A stretch of 64,000 nt of DNA from Arenimonas caeni (GTDB taxonomy: Bacteria; Pseudomonadota; Gammaproteobacteria; Xanthomonadales; Xanthomonadaceae), in assembly GCF_003024235.1 (NCBI RefSeq), contig NZ_KZ679085.1:237776-301775 (forward strand), given 5' to 3'. The notes beneath the pieces were generated by a model. The model did no database searches. It had not been told where the DNA came from and saw only the letters and a program-made list of their open reading frames with translations. A program made the translations under genes and the position numbers. How positions within the stretch are numbered: position 1 is the first letter of the stretch; each line of letters starts with the position of its first letter. Positions 29,095 through 38,108 of the stretch are shown one piece after another.

Positions 29095-29559
29095 TCAGGG
29101 CAGTTCGCAGCGCCCCGCCGCGCAGGCCCCGGCCCGGGCCTGGGCCCGTGCCGCCGCGCGACGCACCAGCCAGCCATAGGCGCGGTTGAGCCGCAGCTTC
29201 GACAGCGGCTGCCGCATCCGCGCCACCCAGGGGTACAGGCGGTCCCAGAGCGGCCGGAGCCGCGGATGGGCCCAGAGCCGCGCCACCGACACCAGGCCGG
29301 CGGCCGCGTAGGCGATCTCGAACACTTCGACGCCGCGGTACCAGCGCCCGGCGGCGTCGCGGGCATGGATCAGGCGCATCAGCGCGGCCTGGTCCAGCCC
29401 GGCGCCGGCCAGGGCCGGGTCGCTGAAGCCTGGCGCGGAGGCGTCGACCAGGACCAGGCGGCCTTCGCGGTCGTGGGCGAGCAGCGCGTGCATCTCCTCC
29501 CGGCAAAGCGGGCAGGAGCGGTCGTAGTAGATCTGCAGCGGCCAGACGACGGCGTTCAT
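29095..29559 (-). CDS. DCC1-like thiol-disulfide oxidoreductase family protein (DUF393)
   Basis: A 154-residue protein of the DUF393/YuxK family, with the thioredoxin-like redox motif DRSCPLCREEM at about 14-24 (CPLC). The end of the protein is basic (RLNRAYGWLVRRAAARA). The ATG overlaps the regulator gene's stop (ATGA), so translation is coupled to it. Coupling to a GbsR/MarR regulator suggests redox or membrane-damage response. Predicted cytosolic. Confidence 0.83.
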   Translation of the reverse strand: MNAVVWPLQIYYDRSCPLCREEMHALLAHDREGRLVLVDASAPGFSDPALAGAGLDQAALMRLIHARDAAGRWYRGVEVFEIAYAAAGLVSVARLWAHPRLRPLWDRLYPWVARMRQPLSKLRLNRAYGWLVRRAAARAQARAGACAAGRCELP

Positions 29560-30119
29560 TTCTTCGATCCCTCGCGGAGCAGCTTCTGGATGCGGCTGCC
29601 GAGCTTCATCACCTTCATCAGCGTGGCCGGCTCGAGCCGCAGCATTTCCTCGCCCCAGGACGAGAGCGCGGTCATCAGCTGCAGGGTCTCGCGGATGCGC
29701 TGGCGGGCGCCGGCCTCCTCGTCGGCGAAGGCCGGGTCGGCGCTCAGTTCGGCGAGCATGGCCACCGTCGGGTCGAACTCGCGCGCCTTGCGTTCGCGCA
29801 CCACGGTGCGGAACAGCTCCCAGACGTCCTTCGAGGTCTCGAAGTGGTCGCGGCGTTCGCCGACGAGATGGGCCACGCGCACGAGCTTGAGGTTGATCAG
29901 TTCGCGCAGGCTGTTGCTGACGTTCGAGCGCGCCACCACCAGCACCGAGGCGATCTCCTCGGCATCCATCGGGCGCCCGGACAGGAACAGCAGCGCATGC
30001 ACCTGCGCCACCGTGCGGTTCACGCCCCAGCGCGAGCCCATTTCGCCCCAGTGCAGCACGAATCGCCGGCTGATCGGGCTGAGCGGGTCGCTGGCGGGAA
30101 GGGCGTGGACGGGGTCCAT
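29556..30119 (-). CDS. GbsR/MarR-type transcriptional regulator
   Basis: A 187-residue winged-helix regulator. The DNA-binding region includes AQVHALLFLSGRPMDAEEIA and VVARSNVSNSLRELINLKLVRV, close to the GbsR/OpcR family that senses membrane or osmolyte signals in other bacteria. The first 12 residues are disordered. It is divergent from an SDR gene; a perfect 20-bp palindrome in the 89-bp gap is the likely autoregulatory site. It is followed by the DCC gene with a 4-bp overlap. Confidence 0.87.
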   Translation of the reverse strand: MDPVHALPASDPLSPISRRFVLHWGEMGSRWGVNRTVAQVHALLFLSGRPMDAEEIASVLVVARSNVSNSLRELINLKLVRVAHLVGERRDHFETSKDVWELFRTVVRERKAREFDPTVAMLAELSADPAFADEEAGARQRIRETLQLMTALSSWGEEMLRLEPATLMKVMKLGSRIQKLLREGSKK

Positions 30120-30141
30120 GGGAGCGCCTGTTCGGGGTGGC

Positions 30142-30170
30142 TTGCGGACAGGTTATTTCCGCCATATATT
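30142..30170 (+). promoter_or_regulatory. Sigma-70 promoter of the SDR gene
   Basis: TTGCGG (30142-30147), a 17-bp spacer and TATATT (30165-30170). It is the best sigma-70-like pair in the window. The -10 overlaps the left arm of the operator palindrome, so regulator binding would block RNA polymerase. Confidence 0.65.
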
Positions 30171-30178
30171 TCTGTCAA
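30150..30178 (-). promoter_or_regulatory. Promoter of the GbsR/MarR regulator gene
   Basis: On the minus strand, a perfect TTGACA (30178-30173) sits within the palindrome. After 17 bp comes TAACCT (30155-30150), a weak -10. Regulator binding to the palindrome would cover this -35 too. Confidence 0.5.
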
Positions 30179-30187
30179 GACAGAAAT
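30168..30187. promoter_or_regulatory. Palindromic operator, probable GbsR/MarR binding site
   Basis: ATTTCTGTC and its perfect complement GACAGAAAT are separated by AA, making a 20-bp inverted repeat. A further half-site TCTGTC follows at 30189-30194. The site lies between the divergent regulator and SDR genes and overlaps the promoters of both. Confidence 0.75.
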
Positions 30188-30208
30188 CTCTGTCAGAAGG
30201 GGAATCCC

Positions 30209-31189
30209 ATGAAGGCGAACGTTCCCGGCCCCGAACCCCGCGTACTGGTGCTCGGCGGCGCCGGCTTCATCGGCCGCCACGCCGTCGCCGCCCTGCTCGA
30301 ACGCGGCCTGCGTCCCATCGTCGGCAGCCGTCGCCCGGCCCGGGCCGGGGCCCGCCTGCCGGCCTGCGCGCAGGACTGCCCGCGACGGGAGATCCACCTC
30401 GAACGCCTGCTCGACGCCGCCGACTGGCTGCCTCGGCTCGAGGACGTCGACGTGGTGGTGAACTGCGTCGGCATCCTGCGCCAGCGCGGCCATGAAACCT
30501 ATGATCGCGTGCACCACCGCGGGCCCGCGGCGCTGGCCGCGGCCTGCCGCGAACGCGGCGTCCGGCTGGTGCATGTCTCGGCGCTGGGCCTGTCGGACGA
30601 CGCGCGCAGCCGCTTCATCCGCTCCAAGCGCGCCGGCGAGCGGGCGATCCGCGCCAGCGGCGCCAACGCCTGCATCGTCCGCCCTTCCCTGCTCGACGCC
30701 GAAATCGGGGGGTATGGCGCCAGCTGGCTGCGCCGCGTCGCCCGCTGGCCCGTGCATCCGCTGCCCGCCGGCGCGGTCGGGCGCATCGCCGCGCTCGACG
30801 TGCGGGACCTGGGCGAGGCGCTGGCGCTGCTGGCGCTGCGGCCCGGTCTGCGCGGTCCCGAGGGGCCGGGCGAATTCGAGCTCGGCGGCCGCGAGGAGTT
30901 CACGCTGCACGAATACGTGGCGCGCCTGCGCGCGCTCGGGAACGACGCCCCGGCGCGGTACCTGCCCGTGCCCGATGCGCTGGTGCGGCTGGGCAGCCAC
31001 GCCTGCGACCTGCTGCACCTGACGCCGTTCTCGTTCGGGCACTGGGAGCTGTTGCAGCGCGACAACCGCCCCTGCCGGGACGACCTCGGCCTGCTGCTCG
31101 GGCGCGCGCCGCGCCAGGTCGGCGCCGCCGCCGGCGCGGTCGTTCCGGCCCGCCTGCCCCGACCGGGAACGGCCGGCGCCCTGCCCTAG
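30209..31189 (+). CDS. NAD(P)-binding SDR-family oxidoreductase (complex I NDUFA9-like)
   Basis: A 326-residue Rossmann-fold protein: VLVLGGAGFIGRH at about 12-24, VNCVGILRQRG and RLVHVSALG, followed by a YxxxK-like region replaced by IRSKRAGERAI. This matches the NmrA/NDUFA9-like atypical SDR group that binds NAD(P)(H) without clear catalysis. GAAGGGGA is just upstream. It is controlled by the divergent regulator's operator. Its stop TAG overlaps that of the convergent gene within the palindrome CTAG. Confidence 0.83.
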   Translation: MKANVPGPEPRVLVLGGAGFIGRHAVAALLERGLRPIVGSRRPARAGARLPACAQDCPRREIHLERLLDAADWLPRLEDVDVVVNCVGILRQRGHETYDRVHHRGPAALAAACRERGVRLVHVSALGLSDDARSRFIRSKRAGERAIRASGANACIVRPSLLDAEIGGYGASWLRRVARWPVHPLPAGAVGRIAALDVRDLGEALALLALRPGLRGPEGPGEFELGGREEFTLHEYVARLRALGNDAPARYLPVPDALVRLGSHACDLLHLTPFSFGHWELLQRDNRPCRDDLGLLLGRAPRQVGAAAGAVVPARLPRPGTAGALP

Positions 31190-31551
31190 CGTCCCAGCAG
31201 CAGGAAGGGCAGCGTCACCAGGGCGAGCATCATCAGGATGCCCAGCACGGTGGCCGCGGCCTGGAGGGGCCGCTCGCGGAAGGCCGCCCAGGCCGAAGGC
31301 GCGCGACCCTCGGCGATCTCGAGCGCGCGCTCGGCGCGCATCCGGCTGGCGCGCTCGGCCTGGTAGCGCGCCAGGCGCTCGCGCGCCTGGTCGGCCTGCT
31401 CGTCGTGCGCCGCCCAGATGCCGCCACCGGACACGCCCCAGAGGCTGGGCTTGGTCTCGTACCACTCGACGCCCTCGGCATCGAGCAGGGCGCGCACTTC
31501 CTCGGCTTCGTCGCCGGGCACGTCGCGCAGGTTGAGCAGCAGCACCGGCAT
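31186..31551 (-). CDS. DUF6164-like small membrane protein
   Basis: A 121-residue protein with an N-terminal PII-like or ACT-like regulatory fold (MPVLLLNLRDVPGDEAEEVR, WYETKPSLWGVSGGGIW) and one C-terminal transmembrane helix (about 96-118). The pattern is that of the DUF6164 family common in Xanthomonadaceae and pseudomonads; function unknown. It starts 2 bp after the SRPBCC gene and is likely cotranscribed. Confidence 0.72.
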   Translation of the reverse strand: MPVLLLNLRDVPGDEAEEVRALLDAEGVEWYETKPSLWGVSGGGIWAAHDEQADQARERLARYQAERASRMRAERALEIAEGRAPSAWAAFRERPLQAAATVLGILMMLALVTLPFLLLGR

Positions 31552-31553
31552 GC

Positions 31554-32090
31554 TCAGCCCTCCCCGCCGGCGCGCAGGTGCGCGGCCAGGGCAGCGAGCT
31601 GCATGCCCTGCACGCGGTCGACGACGGGCGCGAAGGCGGACAGGTCGTCGGGCGAATAGCCGCCGACGCGGTACCACAGCGTGATGCGGGTGCCGCCCGA
31701 CGCCTCCGGCGCCAGCCGGAACTCCAGCGCGCCCTGCAGCCCCAGGCCCTGCAGCGGCCCGAGCCCGCCGCCCATGCGCAGCGTGCGGCCCGGATCGACG
31801 AACAGCACTTCCAGGTGCCGGGCCTGCCTGCGGCCGGTGTCGTCGATTTCGCAGAAGCAGCCGCCGGCCTTGGGCTCGATGCTCAGGGTGCCTTCGCTGC
31901 CCCACCAGGTATGGTCGCGTGGCCACCACCGGTCGACCTCCCCCACCAGCGCCTCCCAGGCCCGGTCGGCGTCCACGAGTACGACCTCGCTGTTTTCGAG
32001 CGTGAAGCCGGACGGCGAGGCGTCGAGCACGGCGGAGTGCGCGACCGGCGCGGCCAGGGCGGCAAGCAATACGAAGGCGGGCAACTTCAT
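31554..32090 (-). CDS. Secreted SRPBCC-domain protein
   Basis: A 178-residue protein: signal peptide to about residue 20, then a START/SRPBCC fold with VDRWWPRDHTWWG and a C-terminal helix (DRVQGMQLAALAAHLRAG). SRPBCC domains bind hydrophobic ligands; exported versions are uncommon. The start is ATG 32090, giving a proper signal peptide; the ATG 17 codons upstream would add an unlikely hydrophilic leader. Confidence 0.78.
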   Translation of the reverse strand: MKLPAFVLLAALAAPVAHSAVLDASPSGFTLENSEVVLVDADRAWEALVGEVDRWWPRDHTWWGSEGTLSIEPKAGGCFCEIDDTGRRQARHLEVLFVDPGRTLRMGGGLGPLQGLGLQGALEFRLAPEASGGTRITLWYRVGGYSPDDLSAFAPVVDRVQGMQLAALAAHLRAGGEG

Positions 32091-32156
32091 GTCGGGCACC
32101 GGTTCCGGAAGGGCCCCATTAGGCCGCCGCTGCCTCGCCATCGCAAGGCGATGGCT

Positions 32157-32735
32157 TCAGGGCCGGTCGCCTCGCAGCTGTTCCAGCCGGGCCTGCTTGT
32201 CCGGCCCCAGGGCGTGCGGCGTCACCAGGCGGCGGCCGTCGGCCGTCTCCAGCGCAATCGGCACCACGCGTGCGAGCACCTCCACCTCGGCAGGCGGCGC
32301 CTTCAGGGCCCAGTCGCTGTCGGATGCAGGGATCATGCGCACGGCGGTGCCGCCGCCCGGCGCCAGGCCACCGGCCAGGGGCATGTGGAATTCCTGCGAA
32401 TGCCATGGACCCGGTTCGCCGACGCGCGAGAAGCTGGCCTGCACCGAGAGCTTCACCACGACCAGGCCGCTGCCGTTGGCCAGGGCCAGGTGCACGGCGG
32501 GCTGCAGGTTGCCCGTGCGCGGGTCGGGCTCGAAGGCATAGCGCGCCTGCAGCACCTCGAAGCCGGCCACCACGCCACGATCGGCTTCCACCTGCGCGGC
32601 TAGCGCCTCGAGTCCGGCCAGTTCGGCCTGCTCGGCGGCGGTCAGCACGGGCGCAGCGGCTTCGCCGGGCGAACCGCCGGGCGTACAGGCGGCCACGGCC
32701 AGGGCAAGCAGGCAGGCAGCAAGGGGCAGGCGCAT
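32157..32735 (-). CDS. Lipoprotein of unknown function
   Basis: A 192-residue lipoprotein: signal sequence with lipobox AVAAC (Cys17). A helical segment (TAAEQAELAGLEALAAQVEADR) is followed by a beta-rich domain. No family is recognised. The start at 32735 follows GGAG by about 9 bp. It lies 66 bp upstream of the SRPBCC gene and may head that operon. Confidence 0.7.
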   Translation of the reverse strand: MRLPLAACLLALAVAACTPGGSPGEAAAPVLTAAEQAELAGLEALAAQVEADRGVVAGFEVLQARYAFEPDPRTGNLQPAVHLALANGSGLVVVKLSVQASFSRVGEPGPWHSQEFHMPLAGGLAPGGGTAVRMIPASDSDWALKAPPAEVEVLARVVPIALETADGRRLVTPHALGPDKQARLEQLRGDRP

Positions 32736-32873
32736 CGGCAAGGACTCCAGGAACCGGACTGCCTGCAGTCTAAGGGCCGGCCGCGCCTGCCCGGCTGCCG
32801 CCCGGCGGCCGCAGGCTCCCCTTCGGCGGGCCGCAGGTGCCAGAATCGCGCCCTGCTCCCTCAGGACCGCCCC

Positions 32874-33830
<957 letters not shown>

Positions 33831-33857
33831 GCGGCGCGGGCCTCGCCTGCCCGGCCG

Positions 33858-35045
33858 CTACTTCTGCAGGAACTGCAGCAACTGCGCCCGCTGCTTCGGG
33901 CCCAGCAGGCGCAGCAGCGGAAGAATGCGGCCGATCAAGGCCGGCAGCTGCGGCGCCAGCTCCTGCACGCGACCGGCCTGCAGCAGCTCCAGCGCCGCAT
34001 CGACGCTGGGCGGCGCGCCAGCGACCGGCGGGGCCGCCGGGGTCTCCACCTGCGGCTCGGGCGCGAACGGCGCCGCGGCTTCCGCAGCGGCCGGGACAAC
34101 CGGCGCGGGTACCGGTGCCGGCGCTGACGCCGGCGGCGCCGGCAGCACTGCGGCGCCCGTTTCGCGGGCCACGTCCAGGCGCGCCTGGCAGGCGTCCATG
34201 GCTTCGTCGGGCGAGAGCATGCCGTCGGTGAGCGGGCTGAGCACGGCGGCGTGCAGGCTCACCGGCACCGGCTCGCCCTCGTGCAGCGGCGGGTTGGCGG
34301 CAACCTCGGCCTGCACCTTCGCGACCATCCCCGCGATGCCGTCGGGCTGGCCGCCCGGCAGCGACAGGGCGAAGCTGCCCAGGCCGATGCGGCCGGCCGT
34401 GTCTTCCTTGCGGATGCGGCCGCGCAGCAGGCGCGCCACCTGCAGCACCAGCGCCTCGGCCACGTCGCGACCGTTGTGCAGGAAGAAACGATGGAAGTCC
34501 TCGATGTCCAGCCGCACCAGGCACAGCGGCTGCTGGTGGCGGCCGGCATAGGCCATGTCCTGGCGCAGCCGGTCGAGGAAACCGGCCTTGTTGGCCAGGC
34601 CGGTGAGCGCGTCGGTCGCGACCTGCGACTGCAGCTGGCGGGTGACGCGCTGGTAGGTGGAATGCGCGCGGGCGCGGGCCACCAGGTCGGAGGTGGTGAA
34701 GGGCTTGCCGATGAAATCGGTGGCGCCCATGTCCAGCGCCTTCATGCGCGCGGCTTCGTCGTTCTCGGCGCCGGTGACGACGATCACCGGCAGCCCCTGG
34801 ACGCCGGCGTCGCCGGCGGCACGGATCTGGCGCAGCAGCTGGTAGCCGTCCATGCGAGGCATGTTGAGGTCGGTGAAAACGACCTGGATCGCCCCGTCGT
34901 TGCCAAGCTGGTTCCAGGCGTCCACGCCGTCGTCGGCCGTGATCACCTCGAATTCGTCGCCGAGCATCTTGCTCGCCGCCTTGCGCATCAGCTTGGAGTC
35001 GTCCACCACCAGGATGCGTGCTTTGGCCGCCGGCTCGCTGCTCAT
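33858..35045 (-). CDS. Response regulator with degenerate GGDEF domain
   Basis: A 395-residue protein. The receiver domain (about 8-128) is intact: Asp15/Asp16, phospho-acceptor Asp59 in FTDLNMPRMDG, and Lys114 in GKPFTTSD. The GGDEF domain (about 140-300) keeps the Asp in RLDIEDFHRF but its signature is GLGSF at 221-225, so cyclase activity is not expected. A 60-residue Pro/Ala linker and a short C-terminal domain (about 355-395, with LLPLLRLLGPKQRAQLLQFLQ) follow. It may act as a c-di-GMP or GTP sensor, or a scaffold. The start is ATG 35045. Confidence 0.88.
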   Translation of the reverse strand: MSSEPAAKARILVVDDSKLMRKAASKMLGDEFEVITADDGVDAWNQLGNDGAIQVVFTDLNMPRMDGYQLLRQIRAAGDAGVQGLPVIVVTGAENDEAARMKALDMGATDFIGKPFTTSDLVARARAHSTYQRVTRQLQSQVATDALTGLANKAGFLDRLRQDMAYAGRHQQPLCLVRLDIEDFHRFFLHNGRDVAEALVLQVARLLRGRIRKEDTAGRIGLGSFALSLPGGQPDGIAGMVAKVQAEVAANPPLHEGEPVPVSLHAAVLSPLTDGMLSPDEAMDACQARLDVARETGAAVLPAPPASAPAPVPAPVVPAAAEAAAPFAPEPQVETPAAPPVAGAPPSVDAALELLQAGRVQELAPQLPALIGRILPLLRLLGPKQRAQLLQFLQK

Positions 35046-35132
35046 CGCTACCCCGTTTCTCCCTGACCGGGCCAAGTTAACCCAAGCGGGGACCGGCGCC
35101 CAAGCGGCCGATCACATTTCCGGATGCCGCCC

Positions 35133-35690
35133 TCAGGACGGTGCGTGGAAAGCCAGTTCGCCGGTGACCGGGGGCGCGTTGGCCGCCCGGAACAGGTCGT
35201 CGCCGGTGCTGGTGAAGCGCACGGTGTAGTGGCCGTCGCGGTGGTCCACCCGGACCTCCCCGCCGCCGCTGGGAAACATGCGCCGCCCCCGCGACGGATC
35301 GGTCTCTTCGGCCAGCAGCAGTTCCGCCACCCCGGCGCGGACCCCGTCCCGGTCGGGCGAGACCAGCGGATAGGTACCCGACAGGTCGGTGCGCCCGGGC
35401 TCGACGTGGAGCACGAGCCGGGCGTAAAGGCTCTCGTCGGCGCTGGAGAGCTCGAAGCTGGCCGCCACCACCTCCGTGCCGGCCCTGGCCCGGCCGTGGC
35501 GGACCTGCGGCGTGCGGAAAGTGAACGACTGGCCGTCGACGGTGAAACTCACGCGGTTGCCGCCCGTGCCGGGCCCGGCCGTATCGGCAGCAGGGGCCGG
35601 CGGACCGTCGGCACCGCCGCCGGCGCCCTGCGCAGCGCAGCCGGACAGCAGCGCCGCAAGGACCAGGACCAGCCAGCGTGGGAAGGACAT
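35133..35690 (-). CDS. Lipoprotein of unknown function
   Basis: A 185-residue lipoprotein. Signal peptide with lipobox LSGC (Cys18), a Gly/Ala/Pro linker to about residue 45, then a beta-rich domain (RVSFTVDGQSFTFRTPQV). I do not recognise the domain. It lies downstream of the binding-protein gene and could share its transcript. Confidence 0.68.
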   Translation of the reverse strand: MSFPRWLVLVLAALLSGCAAQGAGGGADGPPAPAADTAGPGTGGNRVSFTVDGQSFTFRTPQVRHGRARAGTEVVAASFELSSADESLYARLVLHVEPGRTDLSGTYPLVSPDRDGVRAGVAELLLAEETDPSRGRRMFPSGGGEVRVDHRDGHYTVRFTSTGDDLFRAANAPPVTGELAFHAPS

Positions 35691-35771
35691 CGGATGCGTC
35701 TCCCGGCCCCTCGGGAAGGCGCCTTACCGGGTTTCTACGCATGGCCGCCCGGCGGGCGGCCACGACCGCCC

Positions 35772-36623
35772 TCAGCGCGCCTGGCGCCGGGAGCGGCGCT
35801 CGAGCACCAGGAAGGCCAGTGCGGCCGAGAGCACCAGGCCCGCCGGCAGCAGCCACCAGGCCGACCAGCGCTCGCGGCGCGCCGGGGCCGCCGGGGGCTG
35901 GAGCCATTGCTGGCGCAGGGCTTCGAGCCGCCCGTTTGCTTCGATCGCGGCCAGGCCGGCGTCGAGCCTGGCCACCAGTTCCGGGCGGGCCGGGTTCACG
36001 CCCAACGCGTAGTCGCTTTCCAGCCAGCGCGGGCCCACCACTTCGATGCCCTCCAGCCCCTGGACGGCCAGCGTGTGGCGGCCGATGTCCTCGGGCAACA
36101 GGGCGAAGTCGGCGTCGCCGCGCACCACCTCCACGAGCACCAGCGACTCCTCGTTCACCGGCCGCAGCACGGCATCGGTACCGGCATTGACCAGCCACTC
36201 CCAGGCCGTGCCGCCGAACTGCACGGCCACCCGGCGCCCGGCCAGTTCCTCCAGCGATTCCACCCGGTCGCCGGGACGGCCGTAGAGCACGTGGTGCCGG
36301 CGCAGGAAGGGCTTGCTGAACAGGAATCGCTGGCGCCGGTCGTCGGAGATGAACATCGGCACCACGTCCAGTTCGCCGCGCTCGAGCGCCGCCAGCGTGG
36401 CCGACCATTCGCCGAACTCCACGGAAATCGCCAGCGACTGCTCGCCGGCGATTTCCTCGATCACCGCGATGTCGAAGCCCTGGGGACGACCGTCGACCCC
36501 CAGGAAATGGTGCGGCGGATAGTGCGGGTCGCCCCCGACCCGGACCGGGTCCTGCGCCGCCACGGCCCCCGACGCCACCAGGGCGAGCGTGAGCAGCCAG
36601 CGGCGCGGGAGGCTCAACGACAC
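35772..36623 (-). CDS. Periplasmic solute-binding (SBP_bac_3) protein with C-terminal membrane anchor
   Basis: A 283-residue protein. Signal peptide (RRWLLTLALVASGAVAAQ) and a Venus-flytrap SBP_bac_3 domain (about 22-245: GGDPHYPPHHF, VDGRPQGFDIAVIEEIA, GRRVAVQFGGTAWEWL). It ends with a transmembrane helix (about 255-275) and a basic tail. Soluble binding proteins lack this anchor; the layout looks like the periplasmic half of a BvgS-type sensor. The start could be GTG 36623 or TTG 36617, which overlaps the preceding stop (TTGA). There is no SBP transporter genes nearby. Confidence 0.78.
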   Translation of the reverse strand: MSLSLPRRWLLTLALVASGAVAAQDPVRVGGDPHYPPHHFLGVDGRPQGFDIAVIEEIAGEQSLAISVEFGEWSATLAALERGELDVVPMFISDDRRQRFLFSKPFLRRHHVLYGRPGDRVESLEELAGRRVAVQFGGTAWEWLVNAGTDAVLRPVNEESLVLVEVVRGDADFALLPEDIGRHTLAVQGLEGIEVVGPRWLESDYALGVNPARPELVARLDAGLAAIEANGRLEALRQQWLQPPAAPARRERWSAWWLLPAGLVLSAALAFLVLERRSRRQAR

Positions 36624-37285
36624 TCCAGCCGCCCCCGGGTGCTCAGCGTGCCGTTCGGGCACAGGCGGCTGATCTCGGCCTGCAGGGCACGTTCCTCATC
36701 CGCGGCCCGGAGCCGGCGCTGGCGCCATTCGTATTCCACTTCCCGCCGTTCGGCGATGGCGGCTTCGGAATCCTCGCGGCCGGCGTGTTTCTCCGCCAGG
36801 GCCAGCATGGCCTGGCGCTGCTGGTCGATCAGGCCGCGATGCGCTTCCTGCGCCTGGACGATCAGGCCCTGCAGTTGCGTCAGCCGGTCGGGCGGCCCCT
36901 GCTCGGCCGGAGCCGCCGGTGGCGCGGCCGCGCGGGCCGCGCGGGCCGCGGCCTGGGCCTCGAAGGCCGCCCGCAGCTGGGCGGGGGTGGCCTCGCCGCC
37001 TTCCGAACCCAGGTTCGGGTCAGCGGGCGAGTCCCCGGCCGAGGACGCCGATTCCGAAGGCAGCGCAACCACCGCGACCCCGCCGACCGGCTGCCCGGCC
37101 GATGACGGCGAGGGTTTCACCGGCTCCCTGATCTCCAGGTGCGGCTTCTGGTCCTGCTGACCCGGACAGGGTGCGTCCTGGTAGCGGATTTCGCCGTTGA
37201 TGGTGCACTTGTACACATCGGCGCTGGCCGGGGCCGCCGCGCCGGCGGCCAGCAAGGACAGGATCAGGGGCGTCGTGGCTCGCAT
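36614..37285 (-). CDS. DUF4124 domain-containing exported protein
   Basis: A 223-residue exported protein. Signal peptide to about residue 22, then the DUF4124 domain with VYKCTINGEIRYQDAPCPGQ (two cysteines likely to form a disulfide). A long Ala/Glu/Gln-rich helical region follows (QRQAMLALAEKHAGREDSEAA, coiled-coil-like). The C-terminal SRLCPNGTLSTRGRLECR has two more cysteines. Function unknown. Its stop overlaps the start of the binding-protein gene, so the two are coupled. Confidence 0.82.
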   Translation of the reverse strand: MRATTPLILSLLAAGAAAPASADVYKCTINGEIRYQDAPCPGQQDQKPHLEIREPVKPSPSSAGQPVGGVAVVALPSESASSAGDSPADPNLGSEGGEATPAQLRAAFEAQAAARAARAAAPPAAPAEQGPPDRLTQLQGLIVQAQEAHRGLIDQQRQAMLALAEKHAGREDSEAAIAERREVEYEWRQRRLRAADEERALQAEISRLCPNGTLSTRGRLECR

Positions 37286-37409
37286 CGCATGATTCCGTGG
37301 TCTGGGACCCTGATGATAGGCCACGCCGGGGCGCCGGCAAGCCGGCCTCCGGGCAGGCGGAATTGGCATAGACTGGCGCCATCCGCTTCCCCGCAGCAAG
37401 GAGGTTGGA

Positions 37410-38075
37410 ATGACCAGCACCGCCCGCAAGACCGCCGCACGCAAGGTCGCGGCGAAGAAAAAAGCCCCGGCGAAGAAAGCCGCGGCCCGGAAGTCCACGA
37501 CTGGCAAGAAACCGGCCCCGAAGAAATCGGTCGCGAAGAAGGCAGCCGCCAGGAAGTCCGTCGCGAAGAAGGCAGTCGCGAAGAAGTCGGTGGCGAAGAA
37601 GGCGGCCCCGAAGAAATCGGTCACGAAGAAATCGGTCACGAAGAAACCAGCGCCGAAGAAGTCCGCCGCCAGGAAGTCGGCGGCAAAGAAGTCCGTCGCG
37701 AAGAAGAGTGCCCCGAAAAAGTCCGTCGCGAAGAAGAGCGCACCGAAGAAGTCGGTCGCACGCAAGGCAAGGCCCGCGAAGGCAGCGGCCCGGCCGGCGC
37801 CGAAGAAGGCGGCGCCCAAGCGCGCGGTCCTGCCCAAGGCCCCGCCGCGGCCGGCGGCAGCCCGAGCCGCGGCAGACACCGCGCGCATGCCCTCGCCGCC
37901 CATGCAGCCTTCGCTGCCGCTGCCCGCGCCGGCGCCCGAGGCGGCGAAGGGGCCGCACATGGAGCGCTCCGCGAAGGCACACGTCCCGCTGCAGCGGAAC
38001 CTGCCCGGCCCGCACGGTTCGAAGTTCCAGCCCAACAACGGCCACCGCTACATGCACCGCAAGATCCCGCGCTGA
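37410..38075 (+). CDS. Histone H1-like Lys/Ala-rich DNA-binding protein
   Basis: A 221-residue very basic protein. Residues 1-125 are near-perfect tandem KKSVAKK / KKSAPKK / ARKSAAKK units (about 18 copies), the composition of eukaryotic histone H1 tails and bacterial H1-like proteins such as AlgP/HC1. Residues 125-190 are Pro/Ala-rich, and the end (GPHGSKFQPNNGHRYMHRKI) is a conserved-looking tail. Expected to compact DNA in the nucleoid, perhaps regulating genes. AAGGAGG is 6 bp upstream. Repetitive DNA here is prone to slippage between strains. Confidence 0.85.
   Translation: MTSTARKTAARKVAAKKKAPAKKAAARKSTTGKKPAPKKSVAKKAAARKSVAKKAVAKKSVAKKAAPKKSVTKKSVTKKPAPKKSAARKSAAKKSVAKKSAPKKSVAKKSAPKKSVARKARPAKAAARPAPKKAAPKRAVLPKAPPRPAAARAAADTARMPSPPMQPSLPLPAPAPEAAKGPHMERSAKAHVPLQRNLPGPHGSKFQPNNGHRYMHRKIPR
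37437..37770 (+). repeat. In-frame tandem coding repeat (AAGAAGTCGGTCGCG-like units)
   Basis: About 330 bp built of imperfect repeats of 12 to 24 bp encoding KKSVA/KKSAP units inside the H1-like gene. Being a multiple of codons, length variation would not break the frame. Boundaries are approximate. Confidence 0.75.
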
Positions 38076-38108
38076 GGCATCGGCCGGGCGGCCCCGCCAC
38101 CCGGCCGG

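Noticed and set aside
37020..38057. A 345-codon minus-strand frame opposite the H1-like gene, rich in Leu/Arg/Gly
   Set aside because: Antisense of the repetitive Lys codons produces repetitive Leu/Phe frames; no start context and no domain.
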